Counted from the first letter of the stretch, positions 22,575-34,044 are shown. The stretch is 64,000 bases of DNA from Diphasiastrum complanatum (GCA_029204225.1 MU831961.1:30341-94340), one strand, 5' to 3'. Notes: a model not told the origin generated them from the letters alone. Numbers and translations: made by a program.

Positions 22575-25500
22575 CCAATATTGAAGCCATAAACGCATAA
22601 TGTGTTTCTTCACCAGCTTCACAATAGTATCCACTTGAACATGTCAATCTCTTAGCTCCTTGTTGACTCGATTCTCCCTCATCCAACATTTGACTATCTT
22701 GTATAGTCTCACAATACCATCTTGGTAACTTCTTTATAGGTGACGTAGAAGGAGAATAAGTATCAAATACTCTTGACCTGTCTTTTTGTTTACCAAGATC
22801 CAATTGTGTACTCACCCTTGGTACAATTTGTGTAGAAGCTGTATCACTTGGACCTGTACCTTCCTGAACATCATCTATAACAGGAGTTTTTGATGTAGGA
22901 GAAAATACATCCTCCTCATGATCTTCTAGGTTAGAAGACTCACTTTCTTCGAACACAACATCCCTGCTCATAATCACCTTCTTACTGGTAAGATTATAAA
23001 GGCGATATGCCTTCTCTTCCTCATCATAACCAAGGAATAAACACTTGATTGCCATTGAATCAAGTTTTTGACGATTATCTTTAAGAATATGAGCATATGC
23101 AATACAACCAAAAACTCGTAGATGATCCACTTTAGATTTTATACTTGTGAAAGCTTTTTCTGGAGTTCGATTGAGAACAGCTTTTGTAGGACTTCTGTTA
23201 AGTAAGTAAATTGCTGTACAAACTGCTTCGCCCCACAAATGATTCTTGAGGTTCTTACCTCGTAGCATGCTTCGAGCACTCTCCACAATAGACCTATTCT
23301 TTCTCTCAACTACTCCATTATGTTGTGGTGTATCAGTTGAAGCAAATTGTCTCTTGATTCCATGTTCTTTGCAGAATTCGTGGAACTCTGTAGATATGAA
23401 CTCACTTCCCTTATCTGAACGTAGAATCTTTATTTGCTTTCTTGTTTGCTTCTCAACAAGCGATTTGAACTGAGTCAAGAACTTAAAAGCTTGACTCTTA
23501 TACTTAACCAAGTATATCCATACTTTCCTGGAAACATCATCCACAAATACCATGAGTAGGATGCTCCCGCTATAGACTCAATCTGCATGGGACCACATAA
23601 GTCTGTATGAACAAGTTCCAAGATGTCCTTGGCTCTCTCTATATGCTCCATCCTTAGGAAACCGCATACAATGATGCTTGCCCATAACACATCCTTCACA
23701 GATTTTTTCCGAAGATACAATATTAGGTAATCCTATTACCATATTATTGTCTTTTAGAACCTATAAGCTTTTATAGTTCAGATGTCCAAACCTTTCATGC
23801 CACATCCTGCTCTCCATGCTATCAGAAGCTGCATAAACCTGATGATCCGATGTAGACGTATCAAGTTTGTAAAGTCGACCTTCCAAAAATCCTTTGACCA
23901 CAACTTTGTAACCTTTGTTTTTGTCTTTGATAAGACACTTCTGATCATCAAACTCACTTTCATGTTTTGTTTAGCGATAGCAGAAACTGAAAGTAAATTC
24001 TTCTTTAAACTTGGAACATAGAGAACATTCTTAATTTCTCCTATATTCCCTAAAGGTAAATGTAAAGTCCTCAACCAAGAATCCTATTCTAGGCATGCCA
24101 ATAATAGCAACAAAAGGGAAACAGATGGTGGACAAACCAAACCAACCAAACCTAGATCGAACGGATCTAGCCCCCAAGCTATGGATTAATCTCAAAGAGG
24201 AGTGAGGCACCACACCAGCAGCATACGGCTACTAGTCTCACAATCAAGGATACACTAGTGAGAGCCCAATACGTATACTTATACCCTCCAAGGCCCATGC
24301 ACCACTAGTAGTGCACTGTGACACCTCATTGGACACCTCTGCAGCCTATCTAGGCCACGTCATCGAGTTCCCCAATGACACATTAATAGACCCGTACAAA
24401 TCCACCATCATGAGTTTAGGCCTACAACCATTAATTATGACCTTATACACATAAGGGCCCCAATTCCCTTATAGTCATAACTAACTTACGGGTTGTTGGT
24501 CTACCGATCTCTAGTGTGGACACGCTACCCGAGACCAATCATGGGCATGACATTCTTCCCCCCTTATTCAAGTTCTATCCTCAGAACTTAAAATTGGGGA
24601 AGTTCCTCCTTAAGCTTCCTTCCTATTCCCAGGAATCATCATCGTCTGTGCAATTTTTTGGTTGATTTGTCCACCATCTGTTTCCCTTTTGTTGCTTATT
24701 ATTGGCATGCTTAGAATAGGATTCTTGGTTGAGGACTTGACAGTAAATGTACTCTCACTGTACCTCGACCTTTGATGTCGTAAGAAGAATTGTCTCCAAG
24801 CTTGACATGTGCATTTACACCACTGTCATCAAACTGTGTAAACCACTCACAATGTGGGATCATATGTTGCGTTGCTCCAGAATCACCAACAGTCATTAGA
24901 GTTCTTTGATGTTGAAGCTGAGAATAACTCATAGCATCCCACAGCTTCACTTTTGTCATCGTCTTCAATGAAGTTGCCTGACTGCTTCTTCTTGTCCTGG
25001 ATAGCCTTCTTTTTCCTGCACTCAAACGCAAAGTGACCATATTTACCACAAAAGTTACAATTACCATTTCTCTTTGGATTGGACTTGGAACTGTCTCCTT
25101 TTTTTGTATTGTCCTTGCTTTTCTGCTTCTGATCCTTTTTACCTCCTTTCTTTTTGCCCTTCTTACCTTGATTCTTGGTAAAGAAACCTAGCTCCTTCAA
25201 ATCTTCCCTAGACATCAAGTTTTGTCTTCGTAATTCTTCGCAACCCATTTAGCTCGTCGAATGTCGGCGATCTGTCCCTCAAACTTAGTGTCATAACCAA
25301 GTTTTAATATTGAAATGGTAAGCTATTCAAAACAATTTCTACAAGAGTATTATCAAGTACAATTTCCCCTATCGAAGACAACTGATCTCTTAGATCCTTC
25401 ACCCTGGTAATAAAATCTGTAATAGATTCTTTTGATTGACTTACTCACCGTTTCATATGTATTCCTAAGAATATCCCATGCATCCTTAGGCCCGACTGCA

Positions 25501-25701
25501 TTCCTGATCAAAAGGAATAACCTTATCCTTCACGGATAAGTTGATGATATGGTGTGCACGTTGCACCCATTTCTCAAATGTCCTTCTATCTTGATCGTTG
25601 AGATCGTGAGCCATCACCTCGTCCCGTGACAATTTCCCAATAATCTGTGTCTTGAAGTATATTTTGAAATTTGAACTTCCACAAGCTGTAGTTAAATCCA
25701 T
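22575..25701 (-). pseudogene. Copia polyprotein: gag, protease, integrase (truncated before RT)
   Basis: On the minus strand in order: gag (MDLTTACGSSNFKIYFKTQI, WVQRAHHIINLSVKD); zinc knuckle CNFCGKYGHFAFEC at 25,060-25,018; protease motif DSGATQHM at about 24,880; the GAG-pre-integrase region (LPLGNIGEIKNVLYVPSLKK, NLLSVSAIAKQ); integrase core (FVDDVSRKVWIY, RSDKGSEF, QHNGVVERKNRSIVE, WGEAV); and the linker (FLGYDEEEKAYRLYN, SRDVVFEE). The order gag-PR-INT is that of Ty1/copia. It stops near 22,575 at the LINE (CT)n tail, so RT, RNase H and the 3' LTR are gone. Stops, frameshifts and an inserted TIR element break the frame. The integrase segment (23,553-22,575) is still open for over 320 codons. 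Confidence 0.9.
24056..24751. mobile_element. TIR element inserted in copia, with 9-bp target duplication
   Basis: A 678-bp insertion (24,065-24,742) splits the copia frame between codons for GRGTVRV and HLPLGN. Its ends are inverted repeats of about 80 bp (left AAGTCCTCAACCAAGAATCC, right its complement with a few mismatches). GTAAATGTA flanks both sides (24,056-24,064 and 24,743-24,751). Removing the element and one flank restores the reading frame. Long TIRs and a 9-bp duplication suggest a non-autonomous Mutator-like element. A 5-bp duplication (GTAAA) with TGT...ACA ends is an alternative reading. It contains no coding sequence. Confidence 0.75.
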
Positions 25702-25859
25702 CTAACTTGCTTGACTTCGGAAGAACGGATTCATGAAGGCTCCCCATCGTTGTTGTACAAAAATGATGGGCTTTCCACTAAGAATATAATTGCAAGCAAC
25801 AATTTTTGAGGACAACTACCTGTCCAATTATTTCCTTCCCTGGAGATTACCTGTCCAAA

Positions 25860-26265
25860 TCTTGCCTATCTGGTCTCTGCTTGTCCCAGATACTGCCTAC
25901 CTCAGTTCTTCCTGCCTGTAGAAATCTGCTCACTGCCTGTCCAGTTAGTACCTGCCCTGAATCAGACCTGGTCTGGTCTCTGCTGCCTCAAATCAGACCT
26001 GTCCGGTTAGCACCTGCCCTGAATCAGACCTGTCCTGGTCTTTGCTGCCTCATCTCCAGCTGCTGCCGCGCTCAGATGCTGCCTGCACCTGCTGTAACCT
26101 GTAGCTATGTGGCATGCACCAGAAGTGCCGCCCTCACATGCTGCCTGCACCAGATCTGCCACCCTCAGATGAACCTGTACCAGCTGCTGCCACCCTCAGA
26201 TGAACCTATACCAGCTGCTGCCGCCCTCAGAAGAGCTTGTACCAGCTGTGACCTGCACCAATAAC
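25860..26265. repeat. Tandem repeats in the copia 5' leader
   Basis: Between the primer site and gag lie two runs of imperfect direct repeats. One has the core CCTGAATCAGACCTGTCC (about 25,945-26,045). The other is built on CCACCCTCAGATGAACCTGT and ACCAGCTGCTGCC (about 26,060-26,245). They create an apparent open frame of low-complexity Pro/Cys/Leu residues on the plus strand, which is not a gene. Confidence 0.7.
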
Positions 26266-26288
26266 TTCTTCCGTAGATCCCGATCTTA

Positions 26289-26308
26289 GGAACCCTGCTC
26301 TGATACCA
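26289..26308 (-). promoter_or_regulatory. Primer binding site of the copia element
   Basis: The minus strand reads TGGTATCAGAGCAGGGTTCC immediately inside the LTR. TGGTATCAGAGC is the standard plant initiator Met-tRNA primer sequence. Confidence 0.85.
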
Positions 26309-26731
26309 TGATAGAATCTCAGTGATTCTCAAACTCGGAGTAGACTAATCTTATTAGCACTCACAAAATAACCAAACTCAAGAGGAAGAAGAGGAATCAC
26401 AAGAACAATGAACTGAATTGATCTAAATTTATTCAACTTGAAGGAGGGCGCCCATCTGCTCTTATAGAGACAGGACATGCTTTTAAGGCAAAAGCTATTT
26501 GCCTACTATAACATTTGGTAAAAGCAGTTATGCTAATTACTAAGTCTCAAGAATAGCAATCTATGTTAGCATAATCATAATATAGTATTCTATACTATTC
26601 TAGCTAAATTGGTACTATCTTAGGTACCTAGTCAAACTTTGACTTTGACTTATACTAGAAATAGAAATAAGACCTTGAACTAGCTCGCAGGCTGGCGTCT
26701 ACAATTAATTAATTAACCATTAATTCTAACA
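26309..26731 (-). repeat. 5' LTR of the copia element
   Basis: A 423-bp block. On the minus strand it starts TGTTAGAATTAATGG and ends GATTCTATCA, directly followed by the primer site. It is clearly homologous to the LTR at 33,629-34,039. It interrupts LINE ORF1 sequence that starts again at 26,732. Confidence 0.85.
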
Positions 26732-27168
26732 GTTCTACCACCTCCACCTTCATTTATCTCAACTACGTTCACCAAGAGCCGCTTGCGAGAGCAAAAGGCT
26801 CTTAATGTCCGAGTCAAAGGTATTACGAACTCCCATGATGCTGTTGGTGAAGCTAAAAAGTTTCTTGAAGAGAGTCTTCAACACCAAAACAAGGATATTG
26901 ATACCCCATGGCGGCCTAAGAATCTGAGATTGTTCAGAGTTAGTGAAAGAGCTAGAGCACTGAAGAGATGCCAGTTGAATCTGTAAATGGTCTTCGTACC
27001 ATATAATCCTGGACATTATCCTCTTCTTAGTTAGTTTGGTTTTTTTTTAGTTATGTTGTTTGACGGCACTGCTCTGTCTTGGTTCCACTTTATTTGATGT
27101 ACTTGTTCGTCTTATACGCCTTTTGGCATGGAAAAGACGTTAATAAAGCTTCTTCTTCTTCTTCTTCT

Positions 27169-27235
<67 letters not shown>
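26732..27235 (+). mobile_element. Internally deleted LINE (ORF1 piece fused to 3' end), (CT)n tail
   Basis: An ORF1 segment (KSRLREQKALNVRVKGI, EAKKFLEESLQHQNKDID) closes at about 26,986. It is followed almost at once by the LINE 3' UTR end TTATACGCCTTTTGGCATGG and TTAATAAAGCTT, then (CTT)n and (CT)n to 27,235. The whole of ORF2 is absent. Its 3' end is nearly the same as in the long copies, so this is a short non-autonomous derivative that could use the LINE machinery (inference). Confidence 0.72.
27172..27235 (+). repeat. (CT)n tail of deleted LINE
   Basis: About 32 CT units after a (CTT)8-like run. The change from CTT to CT inside one tail shows that the tail sequence can drift. Confidence 0.95.
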
Positions 27236-27238
<3 letters not shown>

Positions 27239-27528
27239 GATAGATGAGACTAATCATTGTTTCTTTTTAACTAAACACACATGCAATTGCATACACAAAC
27301 TTATTTTTACATCTACATGTGATTCATAATACACAAATATCAACACATTCGAACATTATGTAAATGAGTTGCATATTCATAACTTCGCATTCAAATCTTT
27401 GAAGAAGAAACCTGCCACAATCCAAAGAGCAATGACTAGCAAAAGAGGGTGGGGAGGAGGGGGCACAAACTTTTAGTCTCTACGCAAAACTTAGAAGTAA
27501 TTTATCGATTTCTTAGCATAGTACAAAC

Positions 27529-27679
27529 CTCTTCCTCAAGGGAGCCAATTGGACTGGAAGATAGAGGTGTATCACTCTTTAGATTCCTAGTCTCATCATG
27601 GTCGTCGGCCCCAAGACTTTCTCCCGAGACATCACTGTATTGTGCATCTGTTGTTGAATATAATCTCTTTGTGCCTCTT
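27529..27679 (-). CDS. C3H13-like gene, Ser/Asp-rich linker exon
   Basis: A 151-bp exon with acceptor TTGTGATAG and donor GAAGAG followed by gtttgtac. It enters in phase 2 (AG plus A gives Arg) and leaves in phase 0. It encodes 50 residues beginning RGTKRLYSTTDAQYSDVSGE and ending SSSPIGSLEEE. The family has a similar KRR...SDVSG...EE linker between the RS region and the coiled coil (recalled, not searched). The antisense frame is also open but has no recognisable content. The exon lies between a (CT)n-tailed LINE on its left and an old LINE copy on its right. Confidence 0.72.
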
Positions 27680-29004
27680 CTATCACAACAATGAAAATTA
27701 TCAGCTTAACACAAACACCCAAAACTTTATGTAGACTACCAACTACAGCAGAAAGCAAACACTTTCAATTAGTTATTCATTATTTCTTAGATGAACCAGA
27801 TGAAGTAACATAAAATGAGAAATGTTCCACCAACTTTCTCCTTCCCATTGCCCATCACTTTGCTGTCCACTGATATCCAGGATTGTAATCTACATTAAAC
27901 TCTTCCATGATCCTGATGGGAGCTGAAACCTATTCCCCTCGCACCATCTCAATATGGTACACTCTAGAGAAAAAGCTAGAACCCTTTATCAAACGGATGG
28001 ATCTGATGAGGCAAGAGATTGACGACCTTAAGCTAGAAGAAGCAGAGTTGAAGAAAGAAAATCTGAAGCTGCATAAAGGGACATCAAGCATACATGCATC
28101 TGCCAAGTTCTAGGACCTTCAAAGCAAATCAGAGCAACATAAAGAAAAGACCAAAACCTGGGCATCCATAGTGAAGGGTAATTTAAATAAATATGACTCT
28201 GACTTTCACCGTCATTTAACTAACATTTCAAAGAATTTATTGGAGAGCAAATCCCTCAACATTAGAATGAAAAGAGTCCCGAATACACGTGATTAAACCC
28301 AAGAAGCCAAACGACTTCTCAAATACCCTCGGCAATAAGAGCTCGGGTATGAAAAACCTAGCGGACAAAGGAGGACAACACCGCTTTGGTAATTAGGTCT
28401 ACCTATCTAGAGAAGCCCTTTTGAGGGCCCTTAAATAAGGGCTAAGCTATGACATGCATGTATCTTCATGAACAATGATCTCACGTATATAGAAGTAGAT
28501 GAGTGCCTCGAGGCAGTGGGTCACGCTTCATGGATAGGAGAAGAGTTCCAGATTGTCGCACAGAGAAAGTCAAGTGCTCTGGGCAAGGAAGCACCCTGAG
28601 TCCCAACCACACCCATTGTGGATAACTTTTTGGAGCTGTAACCATATTCATTCATCCTCGACTATAGGTAATTAACGAGACTCTATTGATGGTGGGGATA
28701 TCATGTTTTTCATGGAGACACATGAGAGTCAATTGAAAGGCTTGCCTATAATTCCAAGCTTCACATGGGACTCAGTTCACCACAGAGTCAATTGGAGGCA
28801 TAGGGCCAATCGAGTGACATGACTTTACTAGGATTCCATATGTCCAAGACTTGCGGTGTGGTCACCTATCTCTCACTCCATTTATATTTAATTTCAACAT
28901 CTGCACCACTACACTTTCTTACCACTCTTCTCTCTTTCCACCTTGGTTCAGTTATAGATCATACATCACGATCCCCTCCATCTATCTCTCGTGCCTCACG
29001 TTAC

Positions 29005-29455
29005 TGTTAGGGACCCAACTCCCTTGGGTCCCAAACCCAGACTTGAGACTAGACGATGACTGGGCCAGTAGACTTGACCAGTGACTCGTGAACCTGCATG
29101 GTTGCCACGTGTCATGATCTAGGTGTGCACATGGCTTAGAGTCTCTCTCCTTGGAGGTATACAAGGGGAAGAAGGCTCAGTTGCCATCGATTCTATCTAC
29201 CTAGGAGGAGGAGGTGGATGGAGAGCGTGTGCACGGCCAGGATGTATTTATAGCGTGAGGCAGGAGATGGCTGAGAGCCTAGCCGGTGGTATGGGACGCC
29301 ATCTAGGATGGAAGTCGGATCCAGCTTGATACGGTTACATGCCAAGGCACGGTGGGTGGACCCGAATTAGGTCCTATGACGGGGTGGAACGTGAATCGTT
29401 CGGTCTCTTGTGGTTAACCGACACCTGGAGGTTTGCAGTAAGTAAGATTGTAACA
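29005..29455 (+). repeat. 5' LTR of the gag-only element
   Basis: 451 bp, TGTTAGGGACCC to GATTGTAACA. Highly similar along its length to the 3' LTR. Confidence 0.92.
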
Positions 29456-30377
29456 TATGGTATCAGAGCCACTGCATGCTGAAAGCAGGTGCGTTGATCC
29501 GCGGTAGATTTCTTGTAATTTACAATGCTTCTGACGGAATTCAAAATGGGCTTAAATCATGTTTTTTATGCACTTTTGTGTGTTTGTCCTTCTTTGCTGT
29601 TTTTGGTTTTTGGATGAAATTTTTCAAAAAAAAACAGTTGTGGGGCCCTTGGCAGTGTGCCACGTGGACTGTCCAGAGGCAGACAGGTGGCAGTCCTCCT
29701 CAACTTGCATTTCCGCTCCAGGTTGAGGTAACGGACGGTGTCAAGGGGCCCCTCCCAGCGAAAAAAAAGGTGGTTGCTCGCTGTCTGAGCAGCGATGCAA
29801 TAATACAACAAAAAAACTTGTATTGGATCCTTCTTAGCGCTGCCACATGGCACTGTCCGGGTCAGGACAGGTGGCACCTTCCAGCGGAAATCTGTTCCGC
29901 TCAGGATTGGAGGCCCGAGTCTCTGTTTCACAGGCCAGAGGTGTCAAATGAAGTTACTTTTGATCAGGTCCCGTTGGAAAACAGCGATGGAACCTCGTTT
30001 TCTATCTGATCATTCCAGAAAAGGAATGTTAGCCAGCGATGAGGGTACAGGAGGATCTGGCTGCCTACTGGGCAGAATTCTGGTGGGTGGCCAGTGTGCT
30101 ACTGTGGTGCCAAGGTGGCACAGTATGGCCACTTGGCAGGTTGTAGGAAAGCATGGAGAGGGAGGCATACCTCTCCTATGCATGTTTTTTCTTGAGAATT
30201 AGAGGTGGAGGTGGTGGTGCATCCTCTCCTGGCTCTCTCTTATTCCTTTTGGCAGCCATGGACAATACCATTTGGTTTGTGAAGAGACAGCAAGAATAGT
30301 TTTATATCTACCTTCCTTGAGTAGCTTTTGATTCTCTTCTATCATTGCTTCTTAATTCACCTCTCTTCTCCTAGTAA

Positions 30378-30995
30378 ATGGAGCCTACTCCTACTACACA
30401 GCCTATGTCCCCTGTTCATGAGGCTACAGTACCTGCCTCTGTTTTAGACCTTGATGCTTTGATGCTGGCTATTAACAGTCTACAGCAACAGATTGTGGAT
30501 ATGCAAGCTAAGCACAGTCGGGATCAGCAGGATCTCAAGGAATTGATGCAGCTAAGGCAATTGGTGCATCAACCCTTGTTCACTCCTAAAGTTTTTGCTG
30601 GGGAAAAGAAGGATAGAACCCCGGAAGCGGTCTTGCAATGGCTGGATCGATAGAATTCGCATTTTTCCATGCACGATTCATCCGAGGACAACAAGATCAA
30701 TCTCGCCATCGTGTACCTACGAGGTAAAGCATTTACCTAGTGGCAAGATATAAGGGGTAAGCCTGAAGTTCCTAGGAATTGGAAGGATTTTTGTAAGGCC
30801 TTTAAGGCGGCCTTCCTTCCTATTCTTGATGATTTTGAATTTTACCGTCAATATGCGACAATCCATATGGGGAACCGGCCCCTGGATCAGTATTTACAAG
30901 AGTTTCAAGAGGTCTATTCTCGTTTTGCAACTAGAATAGATCCTTTGCTAGTAAAGTTGCATTTTAAACTGAGATTCCCTGAATTCCTTCCTTAG
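30378..30995 (+). pseudogene. Gypsy-type gag of the gag-only element
   Basis: From ATG 30,378 the frame encodes MEPTPTTQPMSPVHEATVPA, a coiled coil (LDALMLAINSLQQQIVDMQA), then PKVFAGEKKDRTPEAVLQWL and, beyond a TAG, the retrotransposon gag core: RNWKDFCKAFKAAFLPILDD, FEFYRQYATIHMGNRPLDQY, LQEFQEVYSRFATRIDP. Two internal TAG codons (after QWLDR and after GKAFT) interrupt it, and a third stop ends it at about 30,995. There is no zinc knuckle. Its coding function is probably lost in this copy. Confidence 0.8.
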
Positions 30996-31021
30996 ATAAG
31001 GAATTTTTAAGGAAGAGGGAA

Positions 31022-31469
31022 TGTTAGGGACCCAACTCCCTTGGGTCCCAAACCCAGACTTGAGACTGGACGATGATTGGGCCTGTAGACTTGACCGGTG
31101 ACTCGTGAACCTGCATGGTTGCCACGTGTCATGATCTAGGTGTGCACATGGCTTAGAGTCTCTCTCCTTGGAGGTATACAAGGGGAGGAAGGCTCAGTTG
31201 CCATCCATTCTATCTACCTAGGAGGAGGTGGATGGAGAGCGTGTGCACGGCCAGGATGTATTGCTGGCGTGAGGCAGGAGATGGCTGAGAGCCTAGCCGG
31301 TGGTATGGGACGCCGTCTAGGATGGAGGTCGGATCCAGCTTGATACGGTTACAGGCCAGGGCACGGTGGGTGGACTCGGATTAGGTCCTACGGCGGGGTG
31401 GAACATGAATCGTTCAGTCTCTTGTGGTTAACCGGCACCTGGAGGCTTGCAGTAAGTAAGATTGTAACA
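31022..31469 (+). repeat. 3' LTR of the gag-only element
   Basis: 448 bp with the same ends as the 5' LTR, preceded by the purine tract GGAAGAGGGAA. Confidence 0.92.
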
Positions 31470-32810
31470 GTTACACTTTCAGTTCATCACACATTCCTTT
31501 ATATCATGAATCACTCCTCTCTTTGCTCCACCACCTACCACTTAATAACCCCGTGAAAACCCAAGCCACCCTCCTAAGCACTACTCTCTTCTATATTGTT
31601 GCTTCTCTTGCCTTCCTCTTCAAAAACTAAACCCAAGTCTAGATCCCACCACATTTTTTCTCGCAACACCTAGTATGATGAGGAATGCATATGCCTACAC
31701 CATAGGTGATCCATGTTTGAGTCCTTCCCCCCAATCTTCTATGTTACACCATACGGCAGAACCTCACTTTACTTCGATGTCAGAAGGTTGCCTACATGGA
31801 AGCTAAAACAAGAGACTCTTGGACTTCTTGTTTAGCTCTTATCTAGTTCCTTCTAGCATAAGTTTCTCCCTCGAGATCCTGCCCCACCTTTGATTGATCT
31901 ACATGACTGGACCAGGTACGCCACCACTCTACAAATGATTCCTACAAAAACCCCCATTACCATCTTGCTCGGATCCTCAAAGTCCTCATTTTTTACTCCC
32001 ATGATGGTACACAAAGTCATCAATCGACTGTAATGTATTCATGCAGAACAGGCCAAGGACCTTGAGCTAAAACTCCTTACAGATGCTGCCAATATCATAT
32101 TCCCATCAGTTGCCACTCTCTCAATAGGGTTATCATTTTTGGTTTCCCATGCTCTTCGTGTATTGACATGCATACACCCCAAAAATTACCATACCATCGT
32201 ATTTGGGCATATCATAGCCAAGTTGTATAGAACTATCTTGTAGGCAACAATGAGCAGTGAGGCAAAGTTTCAAAGGGAGCAAGTTTATTGTTGCTTCAAG
32301 CTATTCTCCAGTTGATATCTATATGCAAAGAGCCTTGGGGTTTGGAGATACTGATATGGGGAGGTTGAGATATCCTTGGCTAGCACTCATATTGTCTAGG
32401 AGTATTAACGTGCAGTGACAATATTTAATATGGTACCATTAAGCCTGCTGCCTCTTGCCTCCTGAAGTCGACATTCCCATATGTCACCTTTCTGAGGGAA
32501 CTCACTCATACATCCGACAATATATTTAGAAATCATATATCCAAAGCGTCTAGCATGGCCCACAAGATTTGAGGGCCAAGCTAGATTTCTACAACACTCA
32601 CTCCCTGGAGATGAATGCAGCAAGTGACCCGATCATGCCTCGGCATTTGGACTCTACACTATCACACGATCTCGAATTCACTTTGAGATAGATCAAAGCA
32701 TCTTCACACCAATTACAAGTGGAGATAGGTCAAACCTCCCTTCTACAACATTTCCTTACGATTCCACCATTGAGGACAAATCCACCTTTCTTTCTAAGAC
32801 CCTACACAGT

Positions 32811-33628
32811 TAATCGACAAAAATTTGATTCAAAGGCAATCAAGTGTTAATTCCTTGGTTATGATGAGGAAGAGAAGGCATATCGCCTTTGTAATCTTAC
32901 CAATAAGAAGGTGATTATGAGCAAGGATGTTGTGTTCGAAGAAAGTGAGTCTTCTGACCTAAAAGATCATGAGGAGGATGTATTTTCTCCTACATCAAAA
33001 ACTCTTGTTATAGATAATATTCAGGAAGATACAGGTCCATGTGATACAGCTTCTACACAAATTGTACCAAGGGTGAGTACACAGGTGGATCTTGATAAAT
33101 GTAAGGAAAGGTCAAGAGTATTTGATACATAGTCTCCTTCTATATCACCTACAAAGAAATTACCAAGATGGTATTGTGAGACTATACAAGATAGTCAGAT
33201 GTTGGATGAGGGAGAATCGAGTAACAAGGAGCTAAGAGATTGATACGTTCAAGTGTCAACTATTGTGAGGATGGTGAAGAAACGCATTATGCGTTTATGG
33301 CTTCAGTGTTGGATTCAGAGGATCCTTTATTTTATGAAGATGCTACAAAGGAACAAGTTTGGAAGACCGCTATGGATGAGGAGCACAATTCTATTATGAA
33401 AAACGAGACATGGGATCTTGTTGAACTTCCAGTAGGTAGAAAATGATTGGTTGCAAGTGGAATTATAGAACCAAGTTCAAGACTGATGGTTCTATAGATA
33501 AGTATAAAGCTGGTTGATCTATTGCAACACCAATGATCAAGTTGCAGATATCTTCACAAAAGGACTTGATCATGAAAATCAAGACACTCCTAGGGCTTAT
33601 TGATAATCAATTATCCATTAAGGGGGAG
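32811..33628 (+). pseudogene. Copia 3' portion with the reverse transcriptase deleted
   Basis: Plus-strand frames read FDSKAIKC, FLGYDEEEKAYRLCN, MSKDVVFEESESSDLKDHEE, the proline/serine linker, then EEHNSIMKNETWDLVELPVG. This is the same family as the minus-strand element at 22.6-25.7 kb. At about 33,510 it jumps from NYRTKFKTDGSIDKYKA directly to the last residues of the polyprotein (NDQVADIFTKGLDHE, LIDNQLSIKG), so the RT and most of RNase H are missing. A purine tract AAGGGGGAG leads into the 3' LTR. Confidence 0.82.
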
Positions 33629-34039
33629 TGTTAGGAATTAATGGTTAATTAATTAAATGTAGAGGCCAGCCTACGTGCTAAAAGGGCCTATTTCTATTTT
33701 TAGTATAGGTACTATCTATTTTAAGTATAGGTACCTAAGTTAGTACCAACTTTGCTATTATAGAATACTATTTTTAGAATTATGCTAAAATAGATTGCTA
33801 TTTCTGAGACTTACTAATTAGCATAATTGCTTTGCCAAACGATATTGTTGGCAAATAGCTTTTGCCTTAGAGTTAGTCCAGCCTCTATAAGAGCAGATGG
33901 GTGTCCTTCATTATCAATTCATTTCCGATCATCTCAGATTTTGCTCTTGTGATTCATCTTCTTCCTCTTGTGTTTGGTGTTTTGTGAGTACTAATAAGAT
34001 TAGTCTACTCCTAGTTTGAGAATCACTCAAATTCTATCA
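33629..34039 (+). repeat. 3' LTR of the RT-deleted copia
   Basis: 411 bp from TGTTAGGAATTAATGG to AAATTCTATCA. Homologous to the LTR at 26,309-26,731. Directly followed by decayed hAT transposase sequence, so it inserted into, or truncated, that element. Confidence 0.85.
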
Positions 34040-34044
34040 GAGGC

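Larger units (their letters stand above)
29000..31474 (+). mobile_element. Gag-only LTR retrotransposon (TR-GAG type), complete with target duplication
   Basis: 5' LTR 29,005-29,455 and 3' LTR 31,022-31,469, both starting TGTTAGGGACCC and ending GATTGTAACA. The primer site TGGTATCAGAGCC is at 29,458-29,470 and the purine tract AAGGAAGAGGGAA ends at 31,021. The 5-bp duplication GTTAC is at 29,000-29,004 and 31,470-31,474. The 1.57 kb interior carries only a gag frame, with no room for protease, RT or integrase, so the element must borrow enzymes from a full-length gypsy relative. It sits in the endonuclease region of an old LINE. The LTRs differ at scattered positions and small indels, indicating a moderately recent insertion. 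Confidence 0.9.
27907..32790 (+). mobile_element. Old, decayed LINE copy split by an LTR retrotransposon
   Basis: Pieces in LINE order: a coiled-coil ORF1 (27,907-28,280; LDEL-type repeats with MDLMRQEIDDLKLEEAELKK, then TWASIVKGN); a region ending in weak endonuclease-end homology (DHTSRSPPSISRASRY) at 28,960-29,000; after the inserted LTR element, 31,475 onwards with YDEECICLHH-like remains; RT N-terminal motifs (WTRYATTLQMIPTKTPI, KDLELKLLTDAANI, IIAKLYRTIL); and weak C-terminal remains to about 32,770. It has stops in every block. No (CT)n tail is left; copia sequence takes over near 32,800. Confidence 0.55.

Noticed and set aside
22318-22634. Long Arg-Glu repeat ORFs on the minus strand across (CT)n tracts (also at 43,922-44,222, 46,866-47,075 and 49,605-50,097)
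   Set aside because: They are translations of the (CT)n/(GA)n microsatellite and have no independent coding support.
25806-26264. 152-codon Cys/Leu/Pro-rich frame on the plus strand
   Set aside because: It lies antisense in the tandem-repeat leader of a copia element between primer site and gag. The composition is purely repeat-driven.
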